NCBI RefSeq assembly: GCF_900114245.1
Contig: NZ_FOSK01000005.1
Span: 310,001-374,000 of the forward strand
Direction: 5' to 3'
DNA: 64,000 bases
From: Pseudovibrio ascidiaceicola
Lineage (GTDB): Bacteria > Pseudomonadota > Alphaproteobacteria > Rhizobiales > Stappiaceae
Shown here: positions 46,759 to 55,167 of the stretch, piece by piece
Layout: each line of letters opens with the position of its first letter
How positions within the stretch are numbered: position 1 is the stretch's first letter
The notes under the pieces: model-generated
What the model was told of the DNA's origin: nothing
Database searches by the model: none
What the model saw: the letters and a program-made list of their open reading frames with translations, nothing else
Translations under genes and position numbers: made by a program

Positions 46759-47259
46759 CTACCGCAACTCCGTAAGGGCCTCATCTTCCACACGAATTCG
46801 CAGGGCAAGGAGCGCACCGTTGAAGCCGGAGAACAGGAAGGCGATCGGGAACAAGCCGAGGACCATAGGGGCGGTAAAGATCTCCAGTGCCACCAGCAAG
46901 TAATTGGGATGGCGCACAAACGCAAACGGTCCCTTGGTCACCAATGGGGTTTTGGCCACAATAATGCGAGTGGTCCAGCGGCGGCCCATGCTCAGCAGGA
47001 TCCAGAGGCGGAACACCTGTAGGACCGCAAAGACCAGCAACCACGGCATGGAGACCGGTTTGTCGTAGCCCAGCACAACGAGTGCGATGATCCACGCCAC
47101 ATGCACGCTGACGATCAGTGGATAATGTGAGGCGCCAACCTCATAGGCCCCATCAGCCAGCAAACGCTTTGTGTTGCTGCGGGCAATGACAAGCTCGGAC
47201 AGACGCTGAATAACGATGAACGCCAGAAAGACGACGGCAGGAAGGGAAGCGTCAGGCAT
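46759..47259 (-). CDS. Isoprenylcysteine carboxyl methyltransferase-like membrane protein
   Basis: 166 residues with four or five membrane helices. The C-terminal RHPNYLLVALE segment matches the SAM/substrate site of ICMT-like methyltransferases (RHPxYxG/VxxE). Its start overlaps the 3' end of the type III PKS gene by eight bases (ATGCCTGA), so the two are coupled. The pair recalls BpsA-BpsB of Bacillus, where such a methyltransferase O-methylates an alkylpyrone made by the type III PKS. Function is inferred from that pair. Confidence 0.82.
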   Translation of the reverse strand: MPDASLPAVVFLAFIVIQRLSELVIARSNTKRLLADGAYEVGASHYPLIVSVHVAWIIALVVLGYDKPVSMPWLLVFAVLQVFRLWILLSMGRRWTTRIIVAKTPLVTKGPFAFVRHPNYLLVALEIFTAPMVLGLFPIAFLFSGFNGALLALRIRVEDEALTELR

Positions 47260-48373
47260 TGATTACCCCCTCTGGTCTCTGAATGCCGGTGGTCTCCCAG
47301 CGCTCTCTTGCTTCATTGGCAACAACGGTCACGGGTTGGAAAGAGGCGGTGAAACCGGGGCCGAGTGCGCACAGGACCATGTTGCCTTGCGGGGAGCGCT
47401 CGAGAACCTGCTCCAGCACAAACAAGGCGGTTGGGGCGGACATGTTACCGTACTCCTGCAGAATTTCACGTTCCACATCCAGCGTATTGGCTGGCAGGTC
47501 CAACGCGCCCTCCAGCGCCTGAACCACTTTCGCGCCGCCCGGATGGCAGACAAAACGATCAACGCAATCCATGTCCATGGTGAGTGCAGTCAGGCCGCGT
47601 TCGGTGACATCACGGAAATGTTCGGTTGCGAAATCCGGAATCGAACGGTCAAACACCACGCCCAGGCCATGCTCTTCAACGTTCCAACCCATGATGTTGA
47701 GTGTGTCCGGCCACATCTCCTGATGGCCCGTACCCAGCTCGAACAGGGGCTTTGATCCCTCAGGCCTGCTGGTGGAAAGACAAGCTGCTGCTGCGCCGTC
47801 GCCAAACAGAACAGTGGCGATGATATCGGCTTTGGTGAGGCGGTCACTGCGAAAGGAAAGGGTGCAGCCTTCCAGCGCGACCACGAGCACGTTGCTGCCC
47901 GGTTTGGCCTGCGCCAGTTGTTGCGCGATGGAAAGACCAGAGACACCACCTGCACACCCAAGGCCGAACACCGGTACGCGCAGAATGTCTGTGCGAAAGC
48001 CCATCTGCTTCCAAGCTTGCGCTTCCAGCGTTGGTGTCGCAATGCCGGTGGAGGATACCGTCACCACACAGTCGATCTCATCTGCGCGCAAACCTGCTTT
48101 AATCAGTGCTTTGCGAGCGGCGGTAACAAACAGATCCGTTGCGCCGCGCAGATACGTCTCATTTCGGGTTTTCCAATCTTGTGGTTCCAAAAACCACTCC
48201 AACGGGGCGAAAGAGTAACGTCTCTTCACGCCAGCGGACAGGAAAGTGCCAGCCATGCGCTCAAACTGCGCGAACTTTGGCCCAAGAATCCGCCGGGCGT
48301 AATCCAGTACCAGTGTTTGGGGTAATTCGTAGGGCGGCACCGCTGTCGCAAGGCCGGTCAGGTAAACGGGCAT
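47252..48373 (-). CDS. Type III polyketide synthase (chalcone/stilbene synthase-like)
   Basis: 373 residues from ATG 48373, which has GGAG just upstream; an in-frame TTG at 48439 would add 22 residues without a better site. The catalytic triad is complete: C140 in GLGCAGG, H277 in FVCHPGGAK and N310 in EYGNMSAPT. Homologues in bacteria make alkylpyrones or alkylresorcinols from fatty acyl thioesters and malonyl-CoA. With the downstream methyltransferase it probably makes a methylated alkylpyrone or resorcinol, possibly a membrane lipid or signal. Confidence 0.9.
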   Translation of the reverse strand: MPVYLTGLATAVPPYELPQTLVLDYARRILGPKFAQFERMAGTFLSAGVKRRYSFAPLEWFLEPQDWKTRNETYLRGATDLFVTAARKALIKAGLRADEIDCVVTVSSTGIATPTLEAQAWKQMGFRTDILRVPVFGLGCAGGVSGLSIAQQLAQAKPGSNVLVVALEGCTLSFRSDRLTKADIIATVLFGDGAAAACLSTSRPEGSKPLFELGTGHQEMWPDTLNIMGWNVEEHGLGVVFDRSIPDFATEHFRDVTERGLTALTMDMDCVDRFVCHPGGAKVVQALEGALDLPANTLDVEREILQEYGNMSAPTALFVLEQVLERSPQGNMVLCALGPGFTASFQPVTVVANEARERWETTGIQRPEGVINA

Positions 48374-48503
48374 CGGCTCTCCAACCCTGCTTTCTTTGTT
48401 GCCAGATAATGCATCATCAACTTTATAGGCCTTGACCAAGCCGCTGAAAATCCGGCGTTTTTTGGGGTTGTTTTGGTGGGGTGAGATTGAGTGCTACGGA
48501 AAG

Positions 48504-49019
48504 TCAAGGTGAGACGGGCTGGGCCTCCCGTTCATTTGCGGTTTTCATGCGGTAGATGGTGAAAACAAGTAGAGTGGCGTTGGTGATATCGTTCAGCGAT
48601 CCACCCCAGGATCCGACAATGAGGGCGTTCACCATCCATGTGAGAGCACAGGCAAGCATGGCGATGCGCATCTGGATGCCACTCAGGCAAAACAGAGCAA
48701 AGCCGCTCATGAGCGAGGCAGACCAGGGCAGGAGGTCGATGAGCCCTTCATACACCATTACACTCATACCAGTTTGGATGACGGCAAAGAGAGCGAACCA
48801 TGTATAGCCCTTAAAGCGCAGGGATACGAAGGACCGCACCCCATTGATGCCAAGGTTGGTGCCCGCCACATACGCGCCCATGAGCACATAATGGATGCAA
48901 AACAGGGAGCAGCTGACAAAAAGCAGGCTGCGAAACAGCTGATCGCGCTTGGTGGAAAAGCCAACCATGTTGACGGCATAGGCCGCCAGCCCAAAACCCT
49001 GTATGACGAGTGGATCCAT
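48504..49019 (-). CDS. YgjV family inner-membrane protein
   Basis: 171 residues with about five membrane helices. The pattern (IQGFGLAAYAVNMVGFSTKRDQLFRS near the N-terminus, CIHYVLMGAYVAG in the middle, LNDITNATLL at the end) matches the Imp-YgjV family, whose role is not known. It lies 64 bases beyond the start side of the type III PKS region in the same direction, but the gap suggests separate expression. Confidence 0.82.
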   Translation of the reverse strand: MDPLVIQGFGLAAYAVNMVGFSTKRDQLFRSLLFVSCSLFCIHYVLMGAYVAGTNLGINGVRSFVSLRFKGYTWFALFAVIQTGMSVMVYEGLIDLLPWSASLMSGFALFCLSGIQMRIAMLACALTWMVNALIVGSWGGSLNDITNATLLVFTIYRMKTANEREAQPVSP

Positions 49020-49123
49020 CTTCCATTTTCTTTCTTATTGGAAGAGGAGTGTAAGCGTGATTGGCGCTTAGATCGTCTGTAATTGCGCGGGTCAGAGATA
49101 CTACGGGCTGGATAAGTCCAGTC

Positions 49124-49654
49124 TCAGAGTGTCAGAGCAAAGCGGTGCAACGTCAATGGGTTGTCGTTAAGTTGCACGGTCTTCGTGCCTGTTTTATCCC
49201 AGCGGAAGCCACAGGCCAATAGCACGTTGGATGAGGCAGGGTTGTTGTCTGCTGCGAAGGCCTCCAGATGCTTCATTGCGCCATCAGCCCGCATTTGCTC
49301 CGCAACGGCAAGAACGGCTGCTTTGGCGTAGCCTTTGCCCAGATGATTTTCGCCAACTCTGTAGCCCAGCTCAACAGTGTCCAGAGGCTCTTTGTCCAAC
49401 TTACGCAGGTTGATGCGGCCCACCAGCTCGCCTGTACCAGAGCGGACCAGATAAAACCGGTCAGGATCAGCCATCAGGTCTTTGATGACTTGTCGCAGTG
49501 ACATTTCCTCAAAATGTTCAGGCCCGCGGGCGGGCACCCACTTTTCAAAGAAAGTGCTGTTGCTGCTCTCAAACTCAAGGACTTCGAGTGCGTCAGCCTC
49601 GCAGATTTCGTGAAGGGAAACGGGCGGTATGGCAAGTTGTGTGGGCGTATTCAT
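49124..49654 (-). CDS. GNAT family N-acetyltransferase (RimJ-like)
   Basis: 176 residues. The acetyl-CoA loop GYRVGENHLGKGYAKAAV near residue 95-112 and the NPASSNVLLACGF segment near 140-153 are typical of RimJ/RimL-like proteins. Opening residues (LHEICEADALEVLEFESSNSTFFEKWVPAR) match the family that acetylates ribosomal protein N-termini or small amines. The acceptor cannot be assigned; no neighbour suggests one. Confidence 0.87.
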   Translation of the reverse strand: MNTPTQLAIPPVSLHEICEADALEVLEFESSNSTFFEKWVPARGPEHFEEMSLRQVIKDLMADPDRFYLVRSGTGELVGRINLRKLDKEPLDTVELGYRVGENHLGKGYAKAAVLAVAEQMRADGAMKHLEAFAADNNPASSNVLLACGFRWDKTGTKTVQLNDNPLTLHRFALTL

Positions 49655-49766
49655 AAAACATGCACTTTTGAAAATGACCCCTGAACATTAACGGGTAATC
49701 CCAAAAGAGAAAACCCCTCACGCGGGCAGGCGCAAGGGGCTCTCATTTCTAACACTTCAGCAAGAC

Positions 49767-51269
49767 CTAGAGATCTTCGCGGGAGAGAGCGTGGGTGGGA
49801 ATGCTGGCGCAATCCATTTTCACCATGCCCTGACCATCCAGATACACCCAGTTGCGATTGACACTGGTTGCCAGATACTTCTCGTCATCAGAATGCACCA
49901 GTTCATCCTGTTCGAACTTCGGCAGGATCCACGCTTTCATCAGCACCCAGTAGAGTGCAAAGGCGGAGAAGAAGCCGACGAAGTAAGACAGGTCGATCAT
50001 GTAGATCGCCAATGCGCCGCCCACAGCCCATGCAATCAGACCTGCTGGGTTGCAGCCTGCGATGTACTTGAACTGGCCATCTTCCTGATAAAGCTCTGGC
50101 ACATTGAGGCGGCGTTTGCGGATCACGAAGTAATCGCAGATCATGATGCCGCCCAATGCTGCCAGCATGGCACCGTAAAGGCCGAGATATGTGAAGAGGT
50201 GATCGAGGATCAGCCAAGGCATTGCCAGCGTACCGACAATCGCGGCCAGAACCAGACCCATGGCATAGGTGATCCATGGAGCGCCTGCATTCACAAAGGT
50301 GAGGGCTGCCGGGATCAGGTTTGCACTTGTGTTGGTGGACCACTGCGCGAGCACCACCATAACCAGCAGAACAACCAGCGTGATGCCGGTGCCCTGGCCC
50401 TGAATAACTGTGATCGGGTTCCAGTCACCAGCCGCGATAAAGGAGACAGCGCCGATCAGCGCGATCCAGCTCTGCACCACCGGCAGGGCGATGAACTGCG
50501 CCAGAAACACATTCTTGTTGCGTTTGAAAAAGCTTTTGGTGCCCGCTTCAACATGCAGGAAACGTGTGATGTTTGGAATGTCCACCGCCAGCGAGGACCA
50601 GAAAGCCATGTTGGCTACGAACAGAGCAACGATGGAGATTTCCGCATCGCCTGCAAAGGACCAGATGTCTTTTCCGCTTGCTGTGGCAAGATTATCGAGC
50701 GTGAAGTACATCCAAACAGAGATTGCCATGATGGCTGGAGCGGCGATTTTCGCAAGACGCTCAACAGCGCGAATGCCCATGGCCGTGTTGACCACCTGCA
50801 GCACGGCAAAGCCGATGTACCAGACCACCCAGTTATCGAAGCCTGTGAGGTAGGAGAAAATGCCGTTGAGTGCCAGAGCGCCAAGGTAAGTCTGAATACC
50901 AAACCAGATGGCTGCCACAACACCGCGGGTGATGGAGGGAATGTGCGTGCCCACGGTGCCAAACGGTGCGCGGAGATAAACGGCAAAGGAGATGCCATGC
51001 TCGGTGCCGATGTCTGCGGTCATCGCCATGACGATGCCAAGCAGCAGGTTGGCGAAGAAGATTGTTGCAATAACGATTGGGAGAGGGAGACCCGCCACAC
51101 CGCCAGCACCCAGCTGGAAGGTTGCGATGATCACCGCCATCGAGATCCAAAGCCCAATGTAACCACGGTTGGAGATGGCACGTTGATTAAGCCAGACGGG
51201 AAGGATGGCTGGCTCCATGAGGCGGGATTGGCCGCGTGAAGTCTCATCCATAACTTGGGTTTGTGCCAT
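49767..51269 (-). CDS. NCS1 family nucleobase/cofactor permease
   Basis: 500 residues with about twelve membrane helices. The NCS1 pattern is seen in the N-terminal FQLGAGGVAGLPLPIVIATIF region, in ARRLAK-like interhelix segments (AVERLAKIAAPAIM) and in the C-terminal YFVIRKRRLNVPELYQEDGQFKY loop. It imports a purine, pyrimidine, hydantoin, allantoin or thiamine-like compound with a cation. No catabolic gene is nearby to narrow this. A long open frame on the opposite strand is a shadow. Confidence 0.92.
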   Translation of the reverse strand: MAQTQVMDETSRGQSRLMEPAILPVWLNQRAISNRGYIGLWISMAVIIATFQLGAGGVAGLPLPIVIATIFFANLLLGIVMAMTADIGTEHGISFAVYLRAPFGTVGTHIPSITRGVVAAIWFGIQTYLGALALNGIFSYLTGFDNWVVWYIGFAVLQVVNTAMGIRAVERLAKIAAPAIMAISVWMYFTLDNLATASGKDIWSFAGDAEISIVALFVANMAFWSSLAVDIPNITRFLHVEAGTKSFFKRNKNVFLAQFIALPVVQSWIALIGAVSFIAAGDWNPITVIQGQGTGITLVVLLVMVVLAQWSTNTSANLIPAALTFVNAGAPWITYAMGLVLAAIVGTLAMPWLILDHLFTYLGLYGAMLAALGGIMICDYFVIRKRRLNVPELYQEDGQFKYIAGCNPAGLIAWAVGGALAIYMIDLSYFVGFFSAFALYWVLMKAWILPKFEQDELVHSDDEKYLATSVNRNWVYLDGQGMVKMDCASIPTHALSREDL

Positions 51270-51665
51270 GTTCTAGATCCTGATGCATATTAACTTTTTT
51301 GAGACAGTAAATCTTAGCAGGGCGCAAGTAGGCGCGTGCAAAAACAGCGCTCACAGCAAGAAGTAGAAATAACATTACCGGTTGCCGGTAGTTTCACTAC
51401 ATGCACTGCGAGGCTGAATACAGCCTGATGAGATTGTTCTGCTAAAGTCGGCTAACTAACCTGAAAATATGTATTGCGCAAGTAGGTCAGAGAAAATTTT
51501 ACTAGATTTTCGCAAAAGTATTAGAGTGAAAATATTTATCAGTCACGAATAAAACTTCAAAACGAAGTTTTTTGATCAATTGGTAAAAGTATTAATTGGT
51601 GTAATTCTTGTGAGACGTGCCTCTAAACCTCAGCGGGAGTAGAGACACGCTGCCAGATGGATAAC
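51270..51665. other. Intergenic region upstream of the NCS1 permease
   Basis: Nearly 400 bases without a gene, AT-rich toward 51480-51600. It contains the permease's promoter. A short palindrome at 51376-51390 is listed separately. I see no riboswitch-like structure that I can support. Confidence 0.5.
51376..51390. promoter_or_regulatory. Palindrome TACCGG-TTG-CCGGTA
   Basis: A 6-bp inverted repeat with a 3-base centre about 110 bases before the permease start. It could be an operator for a dimeric regulator of the permease. No regulator gene is adjacent. Confidence 0.35.
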
Positions 51666-52055
51666 TTACTTTGGTTTTACGCAACTGGCCTGATACGGAC
51701 CATCCAGTTTAGTTTGAAAAGAGTATGCATGGCAGGTTTTGACGTATGCGTCATTTTTGTAAACTTCGACTGTGACATGCTCAAACGTACTGTCGAATGG
51801 CAAGTTGCCGCCTTTGTGCCAGCCCTTGGTGATCTTCAGGTCTGTGTTGCCGATGGAGTTGTAGCCGTTCGTGATAGACTCTTGAACGGAATTGGAAAGC
51901 GTTTCTGCGATCGTGGTTTTATCGCTGTCGGAGGATTTAGAAGCCAGTTGCTCCGCTGTCGCTAGTTTGTCTCCAATGTAGACCGCCGCTTGCGCACCTG
52001 AAAGTGCGACTGTTGAGGCAATCAGAGCGCCCAGAATCATTTGTGAAAGCTTCAT
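51666..52055 (-). CDS. Small secreted protein of unknown function
   Basis: 129 residues. A clear Sec signal peptide (KLSQMILGALIASTVALSGAQA, cut after about residue 23) precedes an approximately 105-residue mature domain. Two cysteines near the end (TCHAYSF and ASCVKPK) could form a disulfide in the periplasm. A perfect AGGAG site precedes the ATG. I recognise no family. It is not obviously linked to its neighbours. Confidence 0.75.
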   Translation of the reverse strand: MKLSQMILGALIASTVALSGAQAAVYIGDKLATAEQLASKSSDSDKTTIAETLSNSVQESITNGYNSIGNTDLKITKGWHKGGNLPFDSTFEHVTVEVYKNDAYVKTCHAYSFQTKLDGPYQASCVKPK

Positions 52056-52147
52056 GTGGTTCTCCTGTTCTTATTAGCCCAACCTTGGGCATTCAGGAGA
52101 CGCAGCCAGAATGGTTTTGTGAAGCGGATTGGATGGCGGGTTAAATC

Positions 52148-52591
52148 TTAACTCTCCGCTGAAGGACATGCTCCACAAGTACCGTCCATGATAGACTTCT
52201 GCTTCAGTACGTCGAAGATCTTCTCAAAATCTTCCTGCTCAAGACCGGATTGCTCTTCAATGACTTTTGAAATGTGTTTGATGGTCTGAGTGCGCAGCGC
52301 TTGCCCCTTGTCTGTGAGAGCGACCTCGATCGCGCGGCGGTCTTCTGCCGAGCGTTGGCGTTGGAGCAGGCTCAGTTTCTCGAACTTATCAACCAGAACT
52401 GTCACGTTGGAGGGCAGGCAGAACAGCAGGTCCGCGAGTTTGCCCATACGCACCGGTTCGCCCAGATGCAGCAGCATATTGGTTTCTGTAGGGGTGAGCT
52501 TATCAGCATATTCCGAGTAGGATTTATGGATACGTCCCAAAATTTCCTGAAACTGGAAAAGCACAAGCATGCTTGCCGGTAAGTCTTTCAT
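52148..52591 (-). CDS. MarR family transcriptional regulator with C-terminal CxxC
   Basis: About 147 residues from ATG 52591, with GAGG nine to ten bases upstream; a GTG at 52598-52600 is too close to that site. The winged-helix core is visible (TPTETNMLLHLGEPVRMGKLADLLFCLPSNVTVLVDKFEKLSLLQRQ in part; wing RSAEDRRAIEVALT). The last residues read TCGACPSAES, a CxxC that could make it redox- or metal-sensitive. It is divergent from an FAD oxidoreductase across a 120-base region with a palindrome, so it probably represses that gene. Confidence 0.88.
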   Translation of the reverse strand: MKDLPASMLVLFQFQEILGRIHKSYSEYADKLTPTETNMLLHLGEPVRMGKLADLLFCLPSNVTVLVDKFEKLSLLQRQRSAEDRRAIEVALTDKGQALRTQTIKHISKVIEEQSGLEQEDFEKIFDVLKQKSIMDGTCGACPSAES

Positions 52592-52648
52592 TTCATTCAC
52601 GTCCTCAAATCTGCAGGTGGCGTCATATCAGGTTTGCTTAAAAAAAGT

Positions 52649-52663
52649 AATATTTATAATATT
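52649..52663. promoter_or_regulatory. Probable MarR operator and promoter of the FAD oxidoreductase
   Basis: A perfect palindrome AATATT-TAT-AATATT overlaps the start of a likely -35 element TTGAAC (52662-52667). A -10-like TATATA (52684-52689) follows with a 16-base spacer. Binding of the divergent MarR protein here would block transcription of the oxidoreductase. Confidence 0.5.
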
Positions 52664-52714
52664 GAACTATTAAATCATTGTAGTATATAAGGCGCAACAG
52701 AATGGAGTAAAGAC

Positions 52715-53830
52715 ATGTCCAAGTCAGTTGTAATTTATGGCGGTGGAATTGCCGGGGCGGCCCTTGCAACCCAGCTTGCAAAGCACGCTAATGTGAAGCT
52801 TGTCAGCTCGCTTGATTATTTCGAAGTGCCCATGGCTATGCCGCGCGTTGCCGTTCAACCAGATTACGCTCATCAGGCAGTCATGCCATTTCAGTCTTTT
52901 TTGAAGGGCGTGGATTTCATTCACGGCAAGCTAGAGCGATTTACCGGAGAGACAGGGCACGTCGTTGGTGTTGATGGTGCTGAACATACGTTGGAGGCTG
53001 ATATCTCCATTCTGGCAACAGGCAGTCGGTATCCCTCAGAGCTGATCCGGCCGACCTCCGGCTCTACGACTGAGCGGCACGCTGCGTTCAAATCGACCCA
53101 TGGTGCGATTGAATCTGCACAGAAGATCTTGCTCGTGGGCGGTGGCCCTGTTGGAATTGAGATGGCAGGCGAGATTACGGAGCGTTTCCCGCAAAAATCT
53201 GTTGTGCTGGTCGAATCCAGTGGTGAAGTTCTCAAAGGCACCTCTCGTAAGACAGCAAATCATGCGATCAAGGTGCTGCAGCAGCGAGGGGTAAAGTTCA
53301 TGCTGGGCGAGCGCGTTCTCTCACCAGCACCTTCTGCCTTACAGAACGCAGAGGCCGGGCAGGCCAAACTCTCCAGTGGTGCTGTGGTTGACTACGACCT
53401 GATCATCTGGTGCGTGGGCGGCAAACCCAACACGGACTATATGCAACAGGACCTGTCTCATCTGCTCGACGCGCGGGGCTACATTGCTGTTGATGAAACA
53501 TTCCGGATGAAGGGCCAGAGCAATGTGTTCGTCTTGGGTGATATTGCCGGGATCGATGAGGTGAAAAAGGCCCTGTATGTGCGGGGTCACGTTAAGACCG
53601 TGGCTCACAACGTCCTGCAACTTTTGAAGAACCCGCAGGCCAAGCTGAAGAGCTATAAGCCGAAGACCAACGATAACATGATGGTCGTGACTCTTGGCAG
53701 CCAGACAGGTGTCTCTGATGTGCCGCCAATCGGCACGGTGAAAGCCAGCTGGTTTACGCGCATGGCAAAAGCAAAGACCATGCTGGTGCCCATGTACCGC
53801 AAGGCTCTTGGCGCTTCTGCCAAGGTGTAG
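52715..53830 (+). CDS. NAD(P)/FAD-dependent oxidoreductase, FSP1/AIFM2-like
   Basis: 371 residues. Two dinucleotide-binding motifs are present: FAD in VVIYGGGIAGAALATQLA and NAD(P) in ILLVGGGPVGIEMAGEI. The FAD-binding end GQSNVFVLGDIAGI is also seen. The order and length match the pyridine nucleotide-disulfide reductase group that includes AIFM2/FSP1 and fungal AMID quinone reductases; the redox-active CxxxxC of true disulfide reductases is absent. It probably reduces a quinone or similar acceptor. It is controlled by the divergent MarR gene. Confidence 0.87.
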   Translation: MSKSVVIYGGGIAGAALATQLAKHANVKLVSSLDYFEVPMAMPRVAVQPDYAHQAVMPFQSFLKGVDFIHGKLERFTGETGHVVGVDGAEHTLEADISILATGSRYPSELIRPTSGSTTERHAAFKSTHGAIESAQKILLVGGGPVGIEMAGEITERFPQKSVVLVESSGEVLKGTSRKTANHAIKVLQQRGVKFMLGERVLSPAPSALQNAEAGQAKLSSGAVVDYDLIIWCVGGKPNTDYMQQDLSHLLDARGYIAVDETFRMKGQSNVFVLGDIAGIDEVKKALYVRGHVKTVAHNVLQLLKNPQAKLKSYKPKTNDNMMVVTLGSQTGVSDVPPIGTVKASWFTRMAKAKTMLVPMYRKALGASAKV

Positions 53831-53845
53831 GGTACGTGTGAATGC

Positions 53846-54880
53846 TCAGCTCGCCACGTGTTGTTGAAGCAGTGCGGCTTCCTGCTCTTCTGTCAAACCG
53901 CACTTCAGAGCTGTATCACGCCGGGTACGATCCCATGCCAGCAGTGGGCTGAGTGTTTCGCTGAGCGGGCGGCAGGTTAAACCGGCTGCCTCTGCTTGGG
54001 AGGTGTCCACGTTCATGAAGTGTGCGTAGTCTGGAAGGGACGGCATCATAACGGGTAGATCAGTCCACGGCTGAATACCTGCGTCAATGATGTGTTCTTC
54101 TTCCACCCAGTGCAGTCGGGCAGGGGAGTCAGCTTCTGAAATGATGTCCTTCAGCAGATCAACCAGTTGAAACGGAGAGCTGGTGACATTCCAGATGCCA
54201 CCACGTTTGGCCTCAGCACAGGTCAGTGCGAAATCAGCCACATCCCGGACGTCAATCATCTGCACCTGCCTTGATGATGGAGCAGGAGCTGGGACAGCTC
54301 GGTTTTGCGATGTGGCTTGGTCGATGCGGCGGACCCACCAGGTCAGCCGGTCCGTGTAGTCGCCAGCACCAACCAGCAGGCCCACTCGCAAGGACGTGGC
54401 CCGCTCGCCAAGAACCTCTTCCGCAGCAAGCTCACATGCCCGTTTGAGCGCACCATACGAAGCGCCGTAGGAGGTTGCTGAACTGCGTTCTGCGTGAGAA
54501 AGACTACGAGAGATTGTCAGATCATTTTCGGTGGCATTCGGGACCGGGTCATGTTCATTCAGGCGCGATTTCGCAAATGTGCCGTAGGCTGAAATTGAGG
54601 AGATGAACACATAGCGCTGCAATTGGTCTCCCAGTGGTTCCAGCAGGCTGCGCACTGCGTCCGGTGAAAAGGCGCATGTGTCAAAGACCCAATCAAACTT
54701 GTGCTGCTTCAAAACACTCAGATCACCATATCGGTCTGCTGCAATGGCCTCTACGCCATCTGGTAAAGATCGTTTGGTCGTTCCACGCACCAGCACAGCA
54801 ACCTGATGCCCTGCACCGACGAGTGCATCCGCTATGGCTCCACCCAGAAACCCAGTTCCACCAACGACCAAAACCCGCAT
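53846..54880 (-). CDS. NAD-dependent epimerase/dehydratase family protein
   Basis: About 344 residues from ATG 54880, which has GGGGAG at a 6-base spacing. An extended-SDR Rossmann motif GGTGFLGGAIAD is at the N-terminus. The catalytic YxxxK position reads YGALK (in SYGASYGALKRAC). The C-terminal half is divergent from sugar epimerases and resembles isoflavone-reductase-like or RmlD-like NAD-binding proteins (NVTSSPFQLVDLLKDI). Substrate unknown. It is convergent with the previous oxidoreductase. Confidence 0.8.
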   Translation of the reverse strand: MRVLVVGGTGFLGGAIADALVGAGHQVAVLVRGTTKRSLPDGVEAIAADRYGDLSVLKQHKFDWVFDTCAFSPDAVRSLLEPLGDQLQRYVFISSISAYGTFAKSRLNEHDPVPNATENDLTISRSLSHAERSSATSYGASYGALKRACELAAEEVLGERATSLRVGLLVGAGDYTDRLTWWVRRIDQATSQNRAVPAPAPSSRQVQMIDVRDVADFALTCAEAKRGGIWNVTSSPFQLVDLLKDIISEADSPARLHWVEEEHIIDAGIQPWTDLPVMMPSLPDYAHFMNVDTSQAEAAGLTCRPLSETLSPLLAWDRTRRDTALKCGLTEEQEAALLQQHVAS

Positions 54881-54916
54881 GACTGTCTCCCCTTGCTTGC
54901 ACAGTACCCTAGACAT

Positions 54917-55167
54917 CTTGGTGTTGTTGTCCAGCCACGGTGACTGGTGTGATTAGGATAGTCACATTGACGTTGCGGCGTCTGTCTGTTATCTCCTCAG
55001 CCCTCTGTTGCAGCAATTGGTGCGCAGCACAGTTTGGAGCGAACCATGTCTTTCCGCGTTTCGCCCTTCAAAGGGCACTGATCCTTCTCAGAGCCAGCGC
55101 TAGCGGCCTTTAGGATCTTCTTTCGAGCATCGCTCGAAGATACTTTCAAGAACTATAGGCCATTTTC
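54917..55167. other. Region upstream of the rtcB-prfH pair with a hairpin
   Basis: About 250 bases between divergent starts. A short hairpin TTCGAGC-ATC-GCTCGAA lies at 55122-55138, 30 bases before the ligase start, and a self-complementary CGCTAGCG is at 55098-55105. Both would be in the transcript leader if the promoter is upstream. I see no -24/-12 sigma-54 element that I can support. Confidence 0.35.

Noticed and set aside
49708-49744. Possible terminator after the NCS1 gene (CCCCT...AGGGG)
   Set aside because: The stem is only five base pairs with a long, poorly paired loop; not convincing.
49791-51239. A 482-codon open frame on the + strand
   Set aside because: It lies entirely opposite the NCS1 permease gene. 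Its translation is rich in His, Cys, Asp and Gln with no hydrophobic core pattern, as expected for an antisense shadow of a membrane-protein gene.
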